From: Neoceratodus forsteri
Lineage: Eukaryota; Chordata; Ceratodontiformes; Ceratodontidae
Length of the DNA: 64,000 nucleotides
Assembly (NCBI GenBank): GCA_016271365.2
Contig: CM028131.1
Span: 284,399,001-284,463,000 of the forward strand
Direction: 5' to 3'
A program made the translations under genes and the position numbers. Positions 11,425 through 22,065 of the stretch are shown one piece after another (within the stretch, counting starts at the first letter, position 1; each line of letters starts with the position of its first letter). Below the pieces are notes generated by a model. The model had not been told where the DNA came from and ran no database searches. It saw nothing but the letters and a program-made list of their open reading frames with translations.

Positions 11425-13430
11425 CTACTTCCTGCAACCCCCAACTACAATTGCCTTGTGTCTGTCCCATGCATGTTTGAATTCCCCCACTGTTTTAGAC
11501 CCAACGACCTCCCCAGGAAGGCTGTTCCATGTATCCACCACTCTCTCTGTGAAAAAAAATGTCCTCACATTATGCCTGAGCCGTCCCCCCATTATCTTTA
11601 AATTGTGCCCCCTTGTTCTTACACATCTCTTTTTCTGAAAGATGCTACCCTCCTGGACTTTGTTGATTCCCTTGAGGTACTTGAATGTTTCTATCATGTC
11701 CCCCCGTCCCTTCTTTCGTCAAGAGTATACATATTAAGCTCTCTCAGTCTCTCTTCAAATGGCTTCTGCTGCAGACCCTGCACCATTTTAGTTGCCCTCC
11801 TCTGGACTGCTTCCATCCTGTCTATGTCCTTGCGTAGATGAGGTCTCCAAACTGCCGCAGTACTCCAGATGGGGTCTCACCAACTGTCTATACAGAGGGA
11901 TAACACTTCCCTTTTCTACTTGTGATGCCCTTCCTATGCATCCCAGTATCCCCTAGCCTCCTTACTGACTTTTCACATTGCTTACCCACCTTTAGGTCAT
12001 CTGATATGACTACCCCCAGGTCCCTTTTCATTTTTGTTGTTGTTAGTACCTCCCCTGCTATTGTGTACTCTTCTCCTGGGTTTTTGTTTCCCAGGTGCAT
12101 TCCTTTGCACTTCTTTGTATTGAATCTAAGTTGCCATATGTCTGACCATTCCTCCAACCTTGCCAAGTCCCTTCTCATCTTTTCTACCCCCCCTTGTGTA
12201 TCAACTCTGTTACAGATCTTTGTGTCATCTGCAAAGAGGCATACCTTTCCCTCAGACCCTCTGCAATGTCACCTATAAAGATGTTAAAGGGACTGGACCC
12301 AGTACTGAGCCCTGAGGTACTCCACTAGTAACCCCTTTCTTTGGAATGTGTTCCATTCACTATTACCTTCTGTGTCCTGTTGTCAGCCAGTTTGCTACCA
12401 GGCTACCACCCTGGGACGCACTCCCAGGCTGGCTAACTTGATTATTAATCTTTTGTGGGACTGTGTCAAATGCCTTGCTAAAGTCTAGGTGGCCATATCA
12501 CAGCCCTCCCTGGTCTATTGCTTTGGTCACCCAGTCAAAGAAATCAATTAGATTCATCTGACATGACCTTCCTGCTGTAAATCCATGCTGCTTTGGGTCC
12601 TGTGCCCGCTGACCTCTAGGTACTCAACAATTCTTTCTTTCAGAAGTGATTCCATCATTTTCCCTACCACTGAGGTCAAACTTACAGGTCTGTAGTTTCG
12701 CCTCTGCCTTGCTCCCACTTTTGTGAAGGGAATCCCATCTGCCCTCCTCCAGTCCTCAGGTACCACCCCATCCTGCCATGATCTGTTAAAAGCATGGTCA
12801 GTGGTGTCACTAGGTCCTTCCTTAGTTCTTTTAGGATTCTGGGGTGAATCCCATCAGGCCCCATTGCTTTGTCCACCTTGAGTTTTAGGAGTTCTTTCAG
12901 GACTCTTTCTTCTGTGAATGGACTGGTGTCAACCCCCCTACCCAGAGTGCTTCTATTGTCTGGTTTAGGTAACTCCTCCTCATCTTCTTTTGTGAATACT
13001 GAGCAAAAGTATTCATTCAGTATCTCTGCCTTTTCACTGTCTCCCTCTGCCCACCTCTCCTCTCCTTTATTAATCTTCACTATCCCTCCCTTAACCTTTC
13101 TATGCTCCCTAATGTACCTATAAAAGGTTTTATCCCCCTTCTTAACTGAGTTGGCTATTTTTTCTTCGGTTTGGGCCTTTGCTATTCTGACTGCCTTCCC
13201 CACTTCTTTCTGCTTTAATTGATACAGTTTCCTGTCATGCTCCTTCTGTGATTCCTTATACTTTTTAGATGCAGCCTTTTCTCCTTAACCTTCCCTGCCA
13301 CCTCGTTTGAAAACCATAGTGTTTTTACTCCGCTTTGTTTTCTTTTTTGTTTCACACAAGGCTTGTTGCCTCTATGATGGCAGTTTTGATTTTCTCCATT
13401 GTTCTTCCACCCCTCCTTTTTGGTCATTTG
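11425..13430 (-). pseudogene. CR1 ORF2 reverse transcriptase and C-terminus (inner copy)
   Basis: 13203-12682 encodes the linker and first RT block (KAQTEEKIANSVKKGDKTFY, then DKAMGPDGIHPRILKEL). 12554-12766 gives VPEDWRRADGIPF and NYRPVSLTSVVGKMMES. The active-site region LFADDTKICN sits at about 12210-12240 with both Asp residues preserved. 11888-12178 gives LEEWSDIWQLRFNTKK and TTTKMKRDLGVVISDDLK. 11425-11697 is the C-terminus with MIETFKYLKGINKVQEG. Frames change at several points, so no full product can be made. Confidence 0.82.
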
Positions 13431-13652
13431 CTAGTGCATTTTCAGGTATTCACCCATTTTGCCAAAGTCAGCTCTTCTAAAGTCCAGTATCCTTGTTTTG
13501 TATGGCTTATCTCCATGGTTGTGCTCATTGTGAACACACTGTGCAGTGGTCGCTTGTTCCCAGATGTCTCTGACTTCTAAATTTGTGATCCTCTCTCCAT
13601 TTGAAGTACCAGGTCTAATATTGCTCCTCCAGTGGGTTCCAACACAAGCTGT

Positions 13653-14228
13653 CTAACGCCTGCTCCCTGCAGGGGCATCGAGAATGACCCTGCTCTTGGA
13701 TGTAGCTGCAGTACCTGTTATCCAGTTAACATCTGGCATATTCAGGTCCCCCATCAACAGTATCTCTTCTTTTTCAGCCATTTTGAGAATGTCCTCTATC
13801 ATTTTGTTGTCCATTTCCTCCCTTTGAGACGGGGGTATGTATACAACTCCTGTGTGGATTGTGATGCCATTCCCTGTCTCCAAGGTGACCCAGAGTGCCT
13901 CTTGTCCTCCCCCTTTACTTTTTAGTTCTGTAGCTTTGATCCCTTCCCTTATGTATAGAGCTACTCCACCTCCTCTTTTACCTTTCCTGTCCCATCTGTA
14001 GATTGTGTACCCTGGTATGTTGACATCACAGTCATGGTTCTCAGTGTACCATGTTTCTGTGACTGCCACAATATCCAACTGTTCATCTTCCATCAGGGCT
14101 ACTAGCTCAGGAAGCTTGTTTCCCAGACTACGGGCATTGGTACTAATTGCCCTCCATTTAATGTTGGCTTTATCCTTTTTTCCCCCATCCCTGCTCTTAC
14201 TGTCCTTGTCTATTTTTCCATTTACCAC
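13653..14228 (-). pseudogene. CR1 ORF2 endonuclease domain (inner copy)
   Basis: This 191-codon open stretch carries the ISTNARSLGNKLPEL start, AVTETWYTENHD with the metal-binding Glu, GGGVALYIREG, TGVVYIPPSQRE and LLMGDLNMPDVNW with the catalytic Asp-x-Asn. It is an apurinic-like endonuclease that would nick target DNA. The frame breaks after about position 13700, before the final Ser-Asp-His block, so the RT is not in the same frame. Confidence 0.8.
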
Positions 14229-14329
14229 TGTCCTGCCCTGTGTTGAGATCTGTACCTCAGTGTTTACCTTCTACCATGTTTTGTGGGGAGGCTTGAAATT
14301 TCCTGCCTTTTATCAGCGCCTCCCCTTGG

Positions 14330-14835
14330 CTAGCTTAAAAGCTTGCCAAGGAAGCATTTAAACCTATCACCTAGGAGCTTGGTTCCCTTTGTGGACAGAT
14401 GCAGACCATCATGCCAGAATAGACCTTTATCTCTCCAGGTGGCCCCCCCAGTCCCCAATGAAGCCAAAGCCCTGTGCTCTGCACCAGTTTTGCAACCATT
14501 CATTAAACTGCATGGTATGCAGTACCCTGGCCTCACTCCTGCCATGGACTTGTAGCACCTCTGAGAAGGTTACCATGCTTGCTACCCATCTGAGGCCCCT
14601 CCCCAACTCCACAAATTCATTCTGCACTGTACTGACCCCATGCCTAGCTAGGTCATTTGTCCCAAGGTGGACTATGATATCTAGTTCCCTCCTGGTGATG
14701 CTGCTTCTGCAATCCTGAGGATTCGCTTCTTGTCCCTCCAAGCCATGGCACCAGGCAGGCACCTTACTTCCTTCTCCTCTCCCTTTTCCAGGTTTACCCC
14801 CTAACAATAGAGTCCCCTATCAGAAGCTGTTTCCT
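14330..14835 (-). pseudogene. CR1 ORF1 esterase-like domain (SGNH fold), frameshifted
   Basis: Minus-strand frames give LLIGDSIVRG near 14820, the Gly-Asp-Ser of block I; then HLGTNDLARHG (block III Gly-x-Asn-Asp) near 14650; then a WHDGLHLSTKGTKLLGDRF stretch near 14380, the Asp-x-x-His of block V. These are the landmarks of the esterase domain known in CR1 ORF1 of many vertebrates. Several stops and shifts interrupt it, and its N-terminal part is lost with the 5' truncation. The role of this domain in CR1 movement is not settled; a membrane or RNP function has been proposed. It should not be mistaken for a host lipase exon. Confidence 0.8.
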
Positions 14836-14972
14836 TCACTTGTGGTGTCCCTTGCCACCCTTTTGTGGGTCTCCCTTGTGGATGTCCTCAGCTTTCTTCT
14901 GGGTCTCAACTGAGGGTGCCATCATAGAGGAACCTTGCTCTGCCAGAATGGCATATGATTTGTGTAGAGGTA

Positions 14973-15447
14973 CATCCTCCCATGATTTGTTAAAAAGTGT
15001 GGTCAGTGGTGTCACTAGGTCCTCTCTTAGTTCTTTTAGGATTCTGGGGTGAATCCCATCAGGCCCCATTGCTTTGTCCACCTTGAGTTTTAGGAGTTCT
15101 TTCAGGACTCTTTCTTCTGTAAATGGACTGGTGTCAGCCCCCCTAACCAGAGTGCTTCTATTGTCTGGTTTAGGTAGCTCCTTCTCATCTTCTTTTGTGA
15201 ATACTGAGCAAAAGTATTCATTCAGTATCTCTGCCTTTTCACTGTCTCCCTCTGCCCACCTCCCCTCTCCCTTATTAATCTTCACTATTCCTCCCTTAAC
15301 CTTTCTATGCTCCCGAATGTACCTATAAAAGGTTTTATCCCCCTTCTTAACTGACTTGGCTATTTTTTCCTCAGTTTGGGCTTTTGCTATTCTGACTGCC
15401 TTCCCCACTTCTTTCTGCTTTAATTGATACAGTTCCCTGTCGTGCTT
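14973..15447 (-). mobile_element. Outer CR1 LINE, 5' part
   Basis: This piece encodes the linker and first RT block of the outer CR1: LYQLKQKEVGKAVRIAKAQ, then KVDKAMGPDGIHPRILKEL. It ends at CTCCCATGATT exactly where the piece at 11315 continues. The apparent 204-codon frame through 14836 is a chimera of the outer CR1 and the inserted inner CR1 ORF1, not a natural protein. The 5' side is truncated at about 15447. Confidence 0.85.
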
Positions 15448-17421
15448 CAAGATGGCGCTACGCTATGCAGTTGTGGAGGAACTGCAGTAGCAGGTGCAGT
15501 GAGAAGAGTTTCTTTTTTTAAAACAGGTATACCACCATTGTCTTATTTATTATTTTATTACTCACTGCCCTTTCCAGAATTTCTTTTTGCCCTTGGTATC
15601 TGGTGTTTCTTCTGTCACCATTGTTTGTTCACCTGGTGCCTATTCAAAGTGGAATCTGAGCACTGGAGGAGCCCCAGAGGCTGCAGAAGACAAGTCGCCC
15701 TGTGGAGGGTTGGTGCGGTGGAAGACACCCTAGCAAATTGTATCTTGAAATGGAGGAGGGATTTCCCGATCCAACCAGATAAAACTGGAAGAAGTTTCTG
15801 TGAACCTGAACCATAGCCCTGCTAAGACATTCACAGCTGAAGAGACTGCCTGAGGGAATCATCTGGAATTACGAGTTGACGACTCTGAGCTCAGAGGAAA
15901 TCATAGGAGTTGTGAGTGGAGAAAAGCTCCAGGCTAGGGGAATATCTTTCTAATTACCCTTCACTCCTGTTCTGTTTTTGATTTGATTTGAGCACAGAAC
16001 CCAGAGACTTATGCTAGACTATTGTCCAGCTGACACACTGATCTTGTAACATTTGCACTCTTGTGATAGTGTCATGTTTTGGCTGTTTGGTTGATCATTT
16101 TCCTTTTTGTTTGTACACACACTGACAGTAGATTATGAAATCTGATCTGACTGGGAGTTCAGGATTTTTATAGTATTTTTCTTTTTTTTTTTTGTTCTTC
16201 ACTTGCATTACTGTTTTTGACATTTTTGAACAAATCAGATAGCTGTATAACGTTATGTTTATAATTTGGTTTTTAAAATTTACACCATAGACAGCTCATG
16301 TGACCCACCTATATAAAATAGCACATGTGAGTTCTTATCACTTTGGCGTTCTTCATTCGGTTGTTGCATTTTTTTATGGTCTGGTCATCCCCTCGACTTA
16401 TGATACCTTGAGCACATTCTTTGCTTCATTCTAATTTTTATTTCTGAACTGAAAAACATGGTTGCTAAATTCAAGCTCCCTAGCATTGGAAATGTGTGTT
16501 TGAGTGCCTGGTGATTTATTTAAGCGGTGCTTTGCACTTTGTAACATTGCAACTGCAACTGTGAATTCCTTGTCTGCCTTTTGTGGTACTATTTAAAACA
16601 GAACAGGGTTTTATCCTCTTCTTCTGAGTGAGTTTGATTAACACCGGAGCAGCAGCATAGCATAAAGCATCTGCAGCATTTATTTATTGCAGCTTGTTTT
16701 ATTCTTGGAGTTTGGACTTTGGAATTTTTGGATAATTACCTGACAAATTATCACAAGTAAGGAACATTAAGGCTATCTATTGTCCTTTGTATTTTAAAGT
16801 ATAATTTTTGACTGTTTAAATATTTCATTTATAGGACATTATATAATTTAGAAGGGTTTATATTTTGGTATAGGACCTGACACTAAATGAATTTTTTTTT
16901 ATTTATATCTAGAGATGCTCTGTTTCCTTTATTTAAATAGTACAAGATATTTATTATTACTGTTTGGACATGTAGGATATATATATATATATAAGTTGTT
17001 GAGTGTTCTCTTCTTTTTATGACCCTTTAGTCCCTGATCCTTTATGACCCTGATTTGACCTATCCATTATTTCCACAATTACTGTTGGAAGTGGATATTA
17101 CCCTAAAAAAGAAACTGGATTTAAAAGAACTAAGAAGCTTTAAGAATTTAATAGCTCAAAGAACTTTAAGAAATACAAGAATAGAGATGAGCTGGATGTG
17201 CTTGGCCTTGGGACTGGAGATTGTTTGAAGCACTACTGGACTTAGATTCAAAAGGCGGACTGTTGTTTGACTTTGTTTTTTCCTTTCTCACTAGCTCCTG
17301 TTTGTGGAACCTCACAGTTGGGCAATATATTTATTATTTTTTAGAAGCTAGCTAGCTATATTTACTGCTGACTTTGCTTCTGAATCTTTAGTGTACCAAC
17401 TTTTGTTGTCATGTAGTAGTC
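15448..17421 (+). promoter_or_regulatory. Long 5' leader of the LINE
   Basis: About 2 kb without a sizeable reading frame precedes ORF1. It is AT-rich, with a (TA)n run near 16979-16993. A long leader fits an internal promoter region of a LINE. No specific binding sites can be named. Confidence 0.4.
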
Positions 17422-18455
17422 ATGCCTGCCATCACATGTAGTAAGAATAGGGTCTCTGAGGGCAGTAGATCAATAGATGGGTGGGGACCTAATGGGCCAC
17501 GGTGCAATATTAAAATTAAAGGTCCTTTATCACTGAAAACTCTTGCCTTAAGAGTACTAGGTAGAAATCAAAATAAAGCATTTGAGGGAGTCAAAATCAT
17601 AATTAAAGAAATAAAGAAAAATACTAGGAAAAATACTAACAAACTTATAAGTAGGCAATTACTGGGAAAAAAGACACAATCTCGGTTTGTATCCATGCCT
17701 AGTGGAGATAGTGAAGACATCCACAAGTTTTTTAATACTCCTGGAGCAAGGTCAAGTGTTGGGTCCATTAACCAGGTTTACTATAGCAACACACCCCAGA
17801 GGAAAATGTTAAGCCCTTATTAAATAGGACAGTGCCCAACACATTACCTGTAAAAAAAATCAGGACTTAGACACAACTCAGTCTGTGGATCAAAAAATAG
17901 ATTTCTCTGAAGTTTTTCGTAATTTATCTGTCCTGGACTGAGGTTAGAAGCATGAGGGAATCACTGCAGACTGAAAACAAAGTAAAAGGGAGTCAGGAAA
18001 GTAAACCAGGTCAGACACATGTGTACATCACCTCTCCACAGAGGGTCGATACAAATCCATCAATTGGTAATAGAAATCATAGAAACTATAGCTCAGAAAA
18101 TGCGATGGAACAAAGCTGGGTAAAGGAGGGGGAAAGTATTCAAGAAAAGATAAATAAAGTTAGATTTAAGGACAAATTCAGGAAACTTTTAACTCGTCCC
18201 AACAGTTCTTGCTCTTGGACAATGAGCCTTGAAATAGAGAAAATATCTGATACACCTGACATTGAGGGTATATCTAGAGATATGCTAGCTGCTCTCGAAG
18301 ATCCGTTTAACACTAATGTGTTTCTAGTGAAACAGCTATTTGAGATTAACTATGAAATTTCATTTATAAAAGGGGTCTGCTTAGAAAACAGAATCAAACT
18401 GGAATCAATCATACAGAACCTCCCCCCTAATAAACCCAGGCAGAGATATTCAAAA

Positions 18456-18496
18456 GGGTTGCACATGGTGCAACAGTGTTGCACCATGTGCAACCC
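18456..18496. repeat. Perfect 19-bp hairpin with 3-base loop
   Basis: GGGTTGCACATGGTGCAAC at 18456-18474 is the exact reverse complement of 18478-18496, with AGT between. It lies just inside the left end of the foldback element. Confidence 0.9.
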
Positions 18497-18846
18497 ACTG
18501 ATGTGCTCTGGCGTGATATTCAAATGTGGATTGTGCCTGGCACAAATCCTGATGTGCCAGAGCGCATCAGTAATGTATGCGGCACAGGTGGGGGCGCGTT
18601 TACGGCTACTCCGTGACATCCCGATATTCAGCCCGGATGCGTTGAGTCCATGCATGCGCAACCCCTACTTGTGCTGCACACAGGTGAGCCATAAAAAAAA
18701 GGAACAACGGCTGGCCACCCACAGGTGAGATGCCATATTGCAGGGCGCAACATGGCAGCTGCCATCTGTGAGTGGTCACCCGAGCCCCGGCTGCATTTCC
18801 TTGATGGCGCCCCCCCATGCCTGATCATGGACATCTGTATAAATTA

Positions 18847-19345
18847 CTAATGTCCTATCTCCCTGGTCATCTAGTGGACCACTGTCAGCCCGCTTGCAGG
18901 CTGAAGTATAAAAAAACAAAGTTCTATCTCCCTGGTGGTCCAGTGGACTGCTGTCAGCCCGATCGAGGGCTTAGGTATAAAATAACAAAGTCCAATATCC
19001 CTGGTGGTCCAGTGGACTGCTTGCAGCCCAATTGCGGGCTTAGGTGAATAAAAATAAAGTCCTATATCCCTGGTGGTCCAGTGGACCACTCACAGCCCGA
19101 TTGTGGGCTTAGGTAACTAAAAATAAAGTCCAACATCCTGCTGTCAGCTCGATCACGGGCTGAAGTATAAAAAAACAAAGTCCTATCACCCTGGTGGTCC
19201 AGTGAACTTCTGTCAGCCCGATCGTGGGCTTAGGTAAATAAAAATAAAGTCCAATATCCCTGGTGGTCCAGTGGACTGCTCGCAGCCTGATCGCAGGCAT
19301 TTGTATTGATTAATTAAGTCAATGTCCTGGTGGTCCAGCGGTACC
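18847..19345 (+). repeat. 69-bp tandem repeat, about seven copies
   Basis: Each unit contains CCTGGTGGTCCAGTGGAC, a self-complementary GCCCGATCGNGGGC core, and an A-rich end AAATAAAGTCC. Units start near 18853, 18921, 18990, 19059, 19128, 19180, 19249 and 19318; the 19128 unit lacks about 17 bases. Units alternate CCAATATC and CCTATATC starts, so the older repeat may be a two-unit pattern. Confidence 0.9.
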
Positions 19346-19734
19346 CCTCCCCACCGCCACTGTGCCCCACCATCCCGCTCCCCACCTGGTCAGTGGCTAG
19401 CATCAGCACCACACCTACCTGCCACCTCGCCGCCGACTGACACTGTAGGTGGGCTGAGGCCCATTGGTCCACAGCATGAGCTTATGGCATGTAGCTCACA
19501 TCAGTATTATATTCCAGATATGTGAATGGATCCATCTACATATCTGGAATGTGTAGTACAGCATGGAGCTGCATGCCCATTGGCCTGCCACTGTGGACCA
19601 ATGGGTGCACAGCCCTACCTATGGTGTCAGCTGGTCGCATGGGCGGTGGGCAGCAGACAGGTAGGGTGCTGTCACCCACCGCTGACTGGGGGTAGCAGGT
19701 GGTGGGTCCTGTGGGTGGGTGGGTGGGAGGGGGT

Positions 19735-20000
19735 ACCACTGGACCATCAGGGATATTGGACTTAATTTAATAATACAAATGCTCGCGATCGAGCTGTGAG
19801 CGGTCCACTGGACTACCAGGGTTATAGGACTTATTTTGATTTACCTAAGCCTGCGATCGGGCTGCAAGGAGTCCACTGGACCACCAGGGATATAGGATTT
19901 TATTTATTATATACTTAAGCCCGTGATAGGATGTGTAGCAGTCCACTGGACCACCAGGGATATGGGACATTTTTAACTCTCTGTATGCCCGCGATCGGGC
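19735..20000 (-). repeat. Inverted copies of the 69-bp unit
   Basis: About four units in reverse orientation carry GGTCCACTGGAC, ACCAGGGATATAGGA and CCTAAGC...GATCGGGCT segments complementary to the left array, forming the second arm of the foldback. Confidence 0.88.
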
Positions 20001-22065
20001 AGAGGGGCATATTGCTGCACTGTGCAGGGGGCGTCAGTCCATGAGGGCTGCTGCCTGGCAGGTGCCAAGTGCAAGTCGCCGAGGATCGGTGCACCTGTAT
20101 GCAAATGGGGCCATAATGACATGCAAATGGCCCCATTTGTGCCTTGCATACATTATGGCCCCATTTGCATGTGCACTTTTGAATATCATGGTTGTTGCAC
20201 ATAACGCAAGGGAACTTGCACTAGCGCATCTCCCCTGCTTCACTCTTGCCTCTTGCGCTGGTGCAGTGCCACTACGCCATGCACACTGTGGGTGGCCAGG
20301 GTGTGATATTCAATGATGCTGTGCTATGGCGCAGTTCCGTTGAATATCGCCCAGTCAACGCCCCTGTGCAGCCAAGTTGCGCCGTGCCCAAGCTTGCACC
20401 ACAGCCTGGTGCAGTCTGAATATCTGGGCCCTAGAGTTTATGACATGGAAGAACATTTAAATCCCCTACTAAATTCAACTCCCCCACTGCCCCATGATTT
20501 TATAAAAATCAAAGATTCAACCACAGAACAGGTGGCTGGTAATTTGGAACCTTCCTTGAAAGTCGCTGATGGATGAGGCAGGAATTCTAGTAGAAACCAC
20601 CTTATCAGATTGGAATGATTCTAGTTCACAATCTGAATGTATCATGCTACCAGCCACAAATTTCAGAGATAGTAGTATATGCAGAGAAATGGCTGCTAAA
20701 CATCCATTGCTATGACAGAAAGGAGAACTGCAGGAAACTGCAATTGAACCATTAGAAGACAGTCTAATCTCTGATAGTACTAACTGTGCTGAGACAGGTA
20801 GTAACTCAAAAATCAAATCAGATTTATCTGATATGAAAGGACTGTCTCCAGTACACACCAAAAATGTGAAAAAACAGAAGTTGATTAATGAAGTTAATAT
20901 AGGGGAGAAAGAAACCAATATGGAAAATGGTCAAATTCATATTGGGACTTGTTCCAAACCCCAACAGTTGAAAAAAAGGGGGTTAAAAAAAGAAACCTAA
21001 AGGTTTCTGGAACAAAGCCCCCCAAAAAACACCACTGAAACCAAAAATTAATAAAAAGAGCAACCAACAGAAAGAAACGTTGGGCCTTAAGGATTTAAAT
21101 AGTCATGATGCAAAACATATGGCATCTGACAATAAACGAGACCTTAACGTAGAACTGATAGAAGGAAGGAATCCACCTGAGAAGAGCTGCAGGGGGATAC
21201 CATTAGAAAATTCCCTTACAAGCAGCCAGAATTAATATTTTAAACTTTTTTTGGCAAAGACATTGAGCACTGACTTTTTTCTACCCTTGTATAAGGTGAC
21301 ATGCTTACCAAATGAAACACAAGAAGAACTGGCTGAATCTGTAACTGGTTTACTATCTTCCTTACTGGATGACTGCAGATTAGTGAAATATATTGTTGGT
21401 ATTATCAGGCTGATAGCTGGCTCGGAATTGGTCCTGCTGGTTACAGATCAATTTTATATCTTGAATGCTGTAATCCAGAGGGCCAAAGACCGATTTAATT
21501 GGGGCATTACAGCTGGGGATATCACCCAGTTAAAGAAACTTTTTCTTGAGTTCTATATATATAAACGCACAGACGGAATAAAACAGGCTGAAATTATGAT
21601 CTCTGTTTTTGGGTTAAAACAATTTCCCAAAGAGAATAAATCCAACAAAAGGGTACATTGACTGATTTTCTTAATGTATGTCTGGGTCAACAAGTTAGCA
21701 GCCTCCATATAAGCAAGGTGAGTAGACAACAACATGATGGACAGTTATCATTCTAAGTAAAGCAAGAAAGTGTAGCGAGGGAACTGTTGAGGAAACAAAG
21801 TATCTTAGATGAATTAGGAATTCATTTTTATATGGAGAAAGAAAAGGAATTAATGGCTTGCAACCATCGTAACATACACATGAAATCCCAAAGATAGGAA
21901 CATTTGGTTGAAAATTCCAACAGATATGAGACCCTTGCCACGTTGAAGCAATGACAAAAGTGTTTTCAGGAGGGGAGACCACAGGGACCAAACGTCAGAA
22001 CTGAAACCAGAAATAGCACTCAAATCCTGGATTTAGGAGGACCACCCCTTCAGGACAGGGACCCA

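Larger units (their letters stand above)
11316..14972 (-). mobile_element. Inner CR1 LINE inserted into the outer CR1
   Basis: A 3.66-kb CR1 on the minus strand, 5'-truncated within ORF1, with ORF1 C-terminus, endonuclease, RT and a TTTCTATG-repeat 3' end at about 11314. It is a close relative of the CR1 it landed in: the segment at 12682-13203 and the outer piece at 14990-15450 encode nearly the same peptide. The insertion point falls at a GGATG/GGGTGG junction of the host CR1. At most a CAT triplet is duplicated, in keeping with the absent or tiny duplications usual for CR1. Confidence 0.85.
18435..20431. mobile_element. 2-kb foldback DNA element with minisatellite arms
   Basis: The ends are short imperfect inverted repeats sharing AGATATTCA: the left starts CCCAGGCAGAGATATTCA and the right ends TGAATATCTGGGCCC. 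The interior folds on itself around 19528 (palindrome around GGATCC, arms ATTCCAGATATGTG and the complement). The left arm carries about seven copies of a 69-bp unit (18847-19345); the right arm carries about four inverted copies (19735-20000). No transposase is encoded, so it is non-autonomous. The superfamily is uncertain; a TWA-type 3-bp duplication (TAA/TAG) is possible but imperfect. It interrupts the LINE ORF1. Confidence 0.7.
17422..21661 (+). pseudogene. LINE ORF1 (function unknown), split by the foldback element
   Basis: Open pieces at 17422-17823 (starting MPAITCSKNR, Lys-rich), 17952-18434 and, after the inserted foldback element, about 20432-21000 and 21251-21661 lie in the order expected for one ORF1. 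The last piece has LPNETQEELAESVTGLLSSL and a small compact domain ending in a basic tail. I see no CCHC knuckle or RRM signature. The product is presumably a nucleic-acid-binding ORF1 protein by position only. Stops and frameshifts occur throughout. The long frame that runs 17952-18728 reads into the foldback element and is not natural at its C-terminus. Confidence 0.5.

Noticed and set aside
10605..14718. Many plus-strand open frames of 60-130 codons
   Set aside because: They are antisense to CR1 RT, endonuclease and ORF1, and repeat in the other CR1 copies at matching positions.
14330..14835. GDSL/SGNH esterase as a host enzyme exon
   Set aside because: Order and orientation with CR1 endonuclease and RT show it is CR1 ORF1.
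17952..18728. 258-codon frame as one protein
   Set aside because: Its last ~100 codons read into the inserted foldback element.
18847..19345. CRISPR-like array
   Set aside because: The units are adjacent 69-bp repeats with no unique spacers, in a eukaryotic foldback element.
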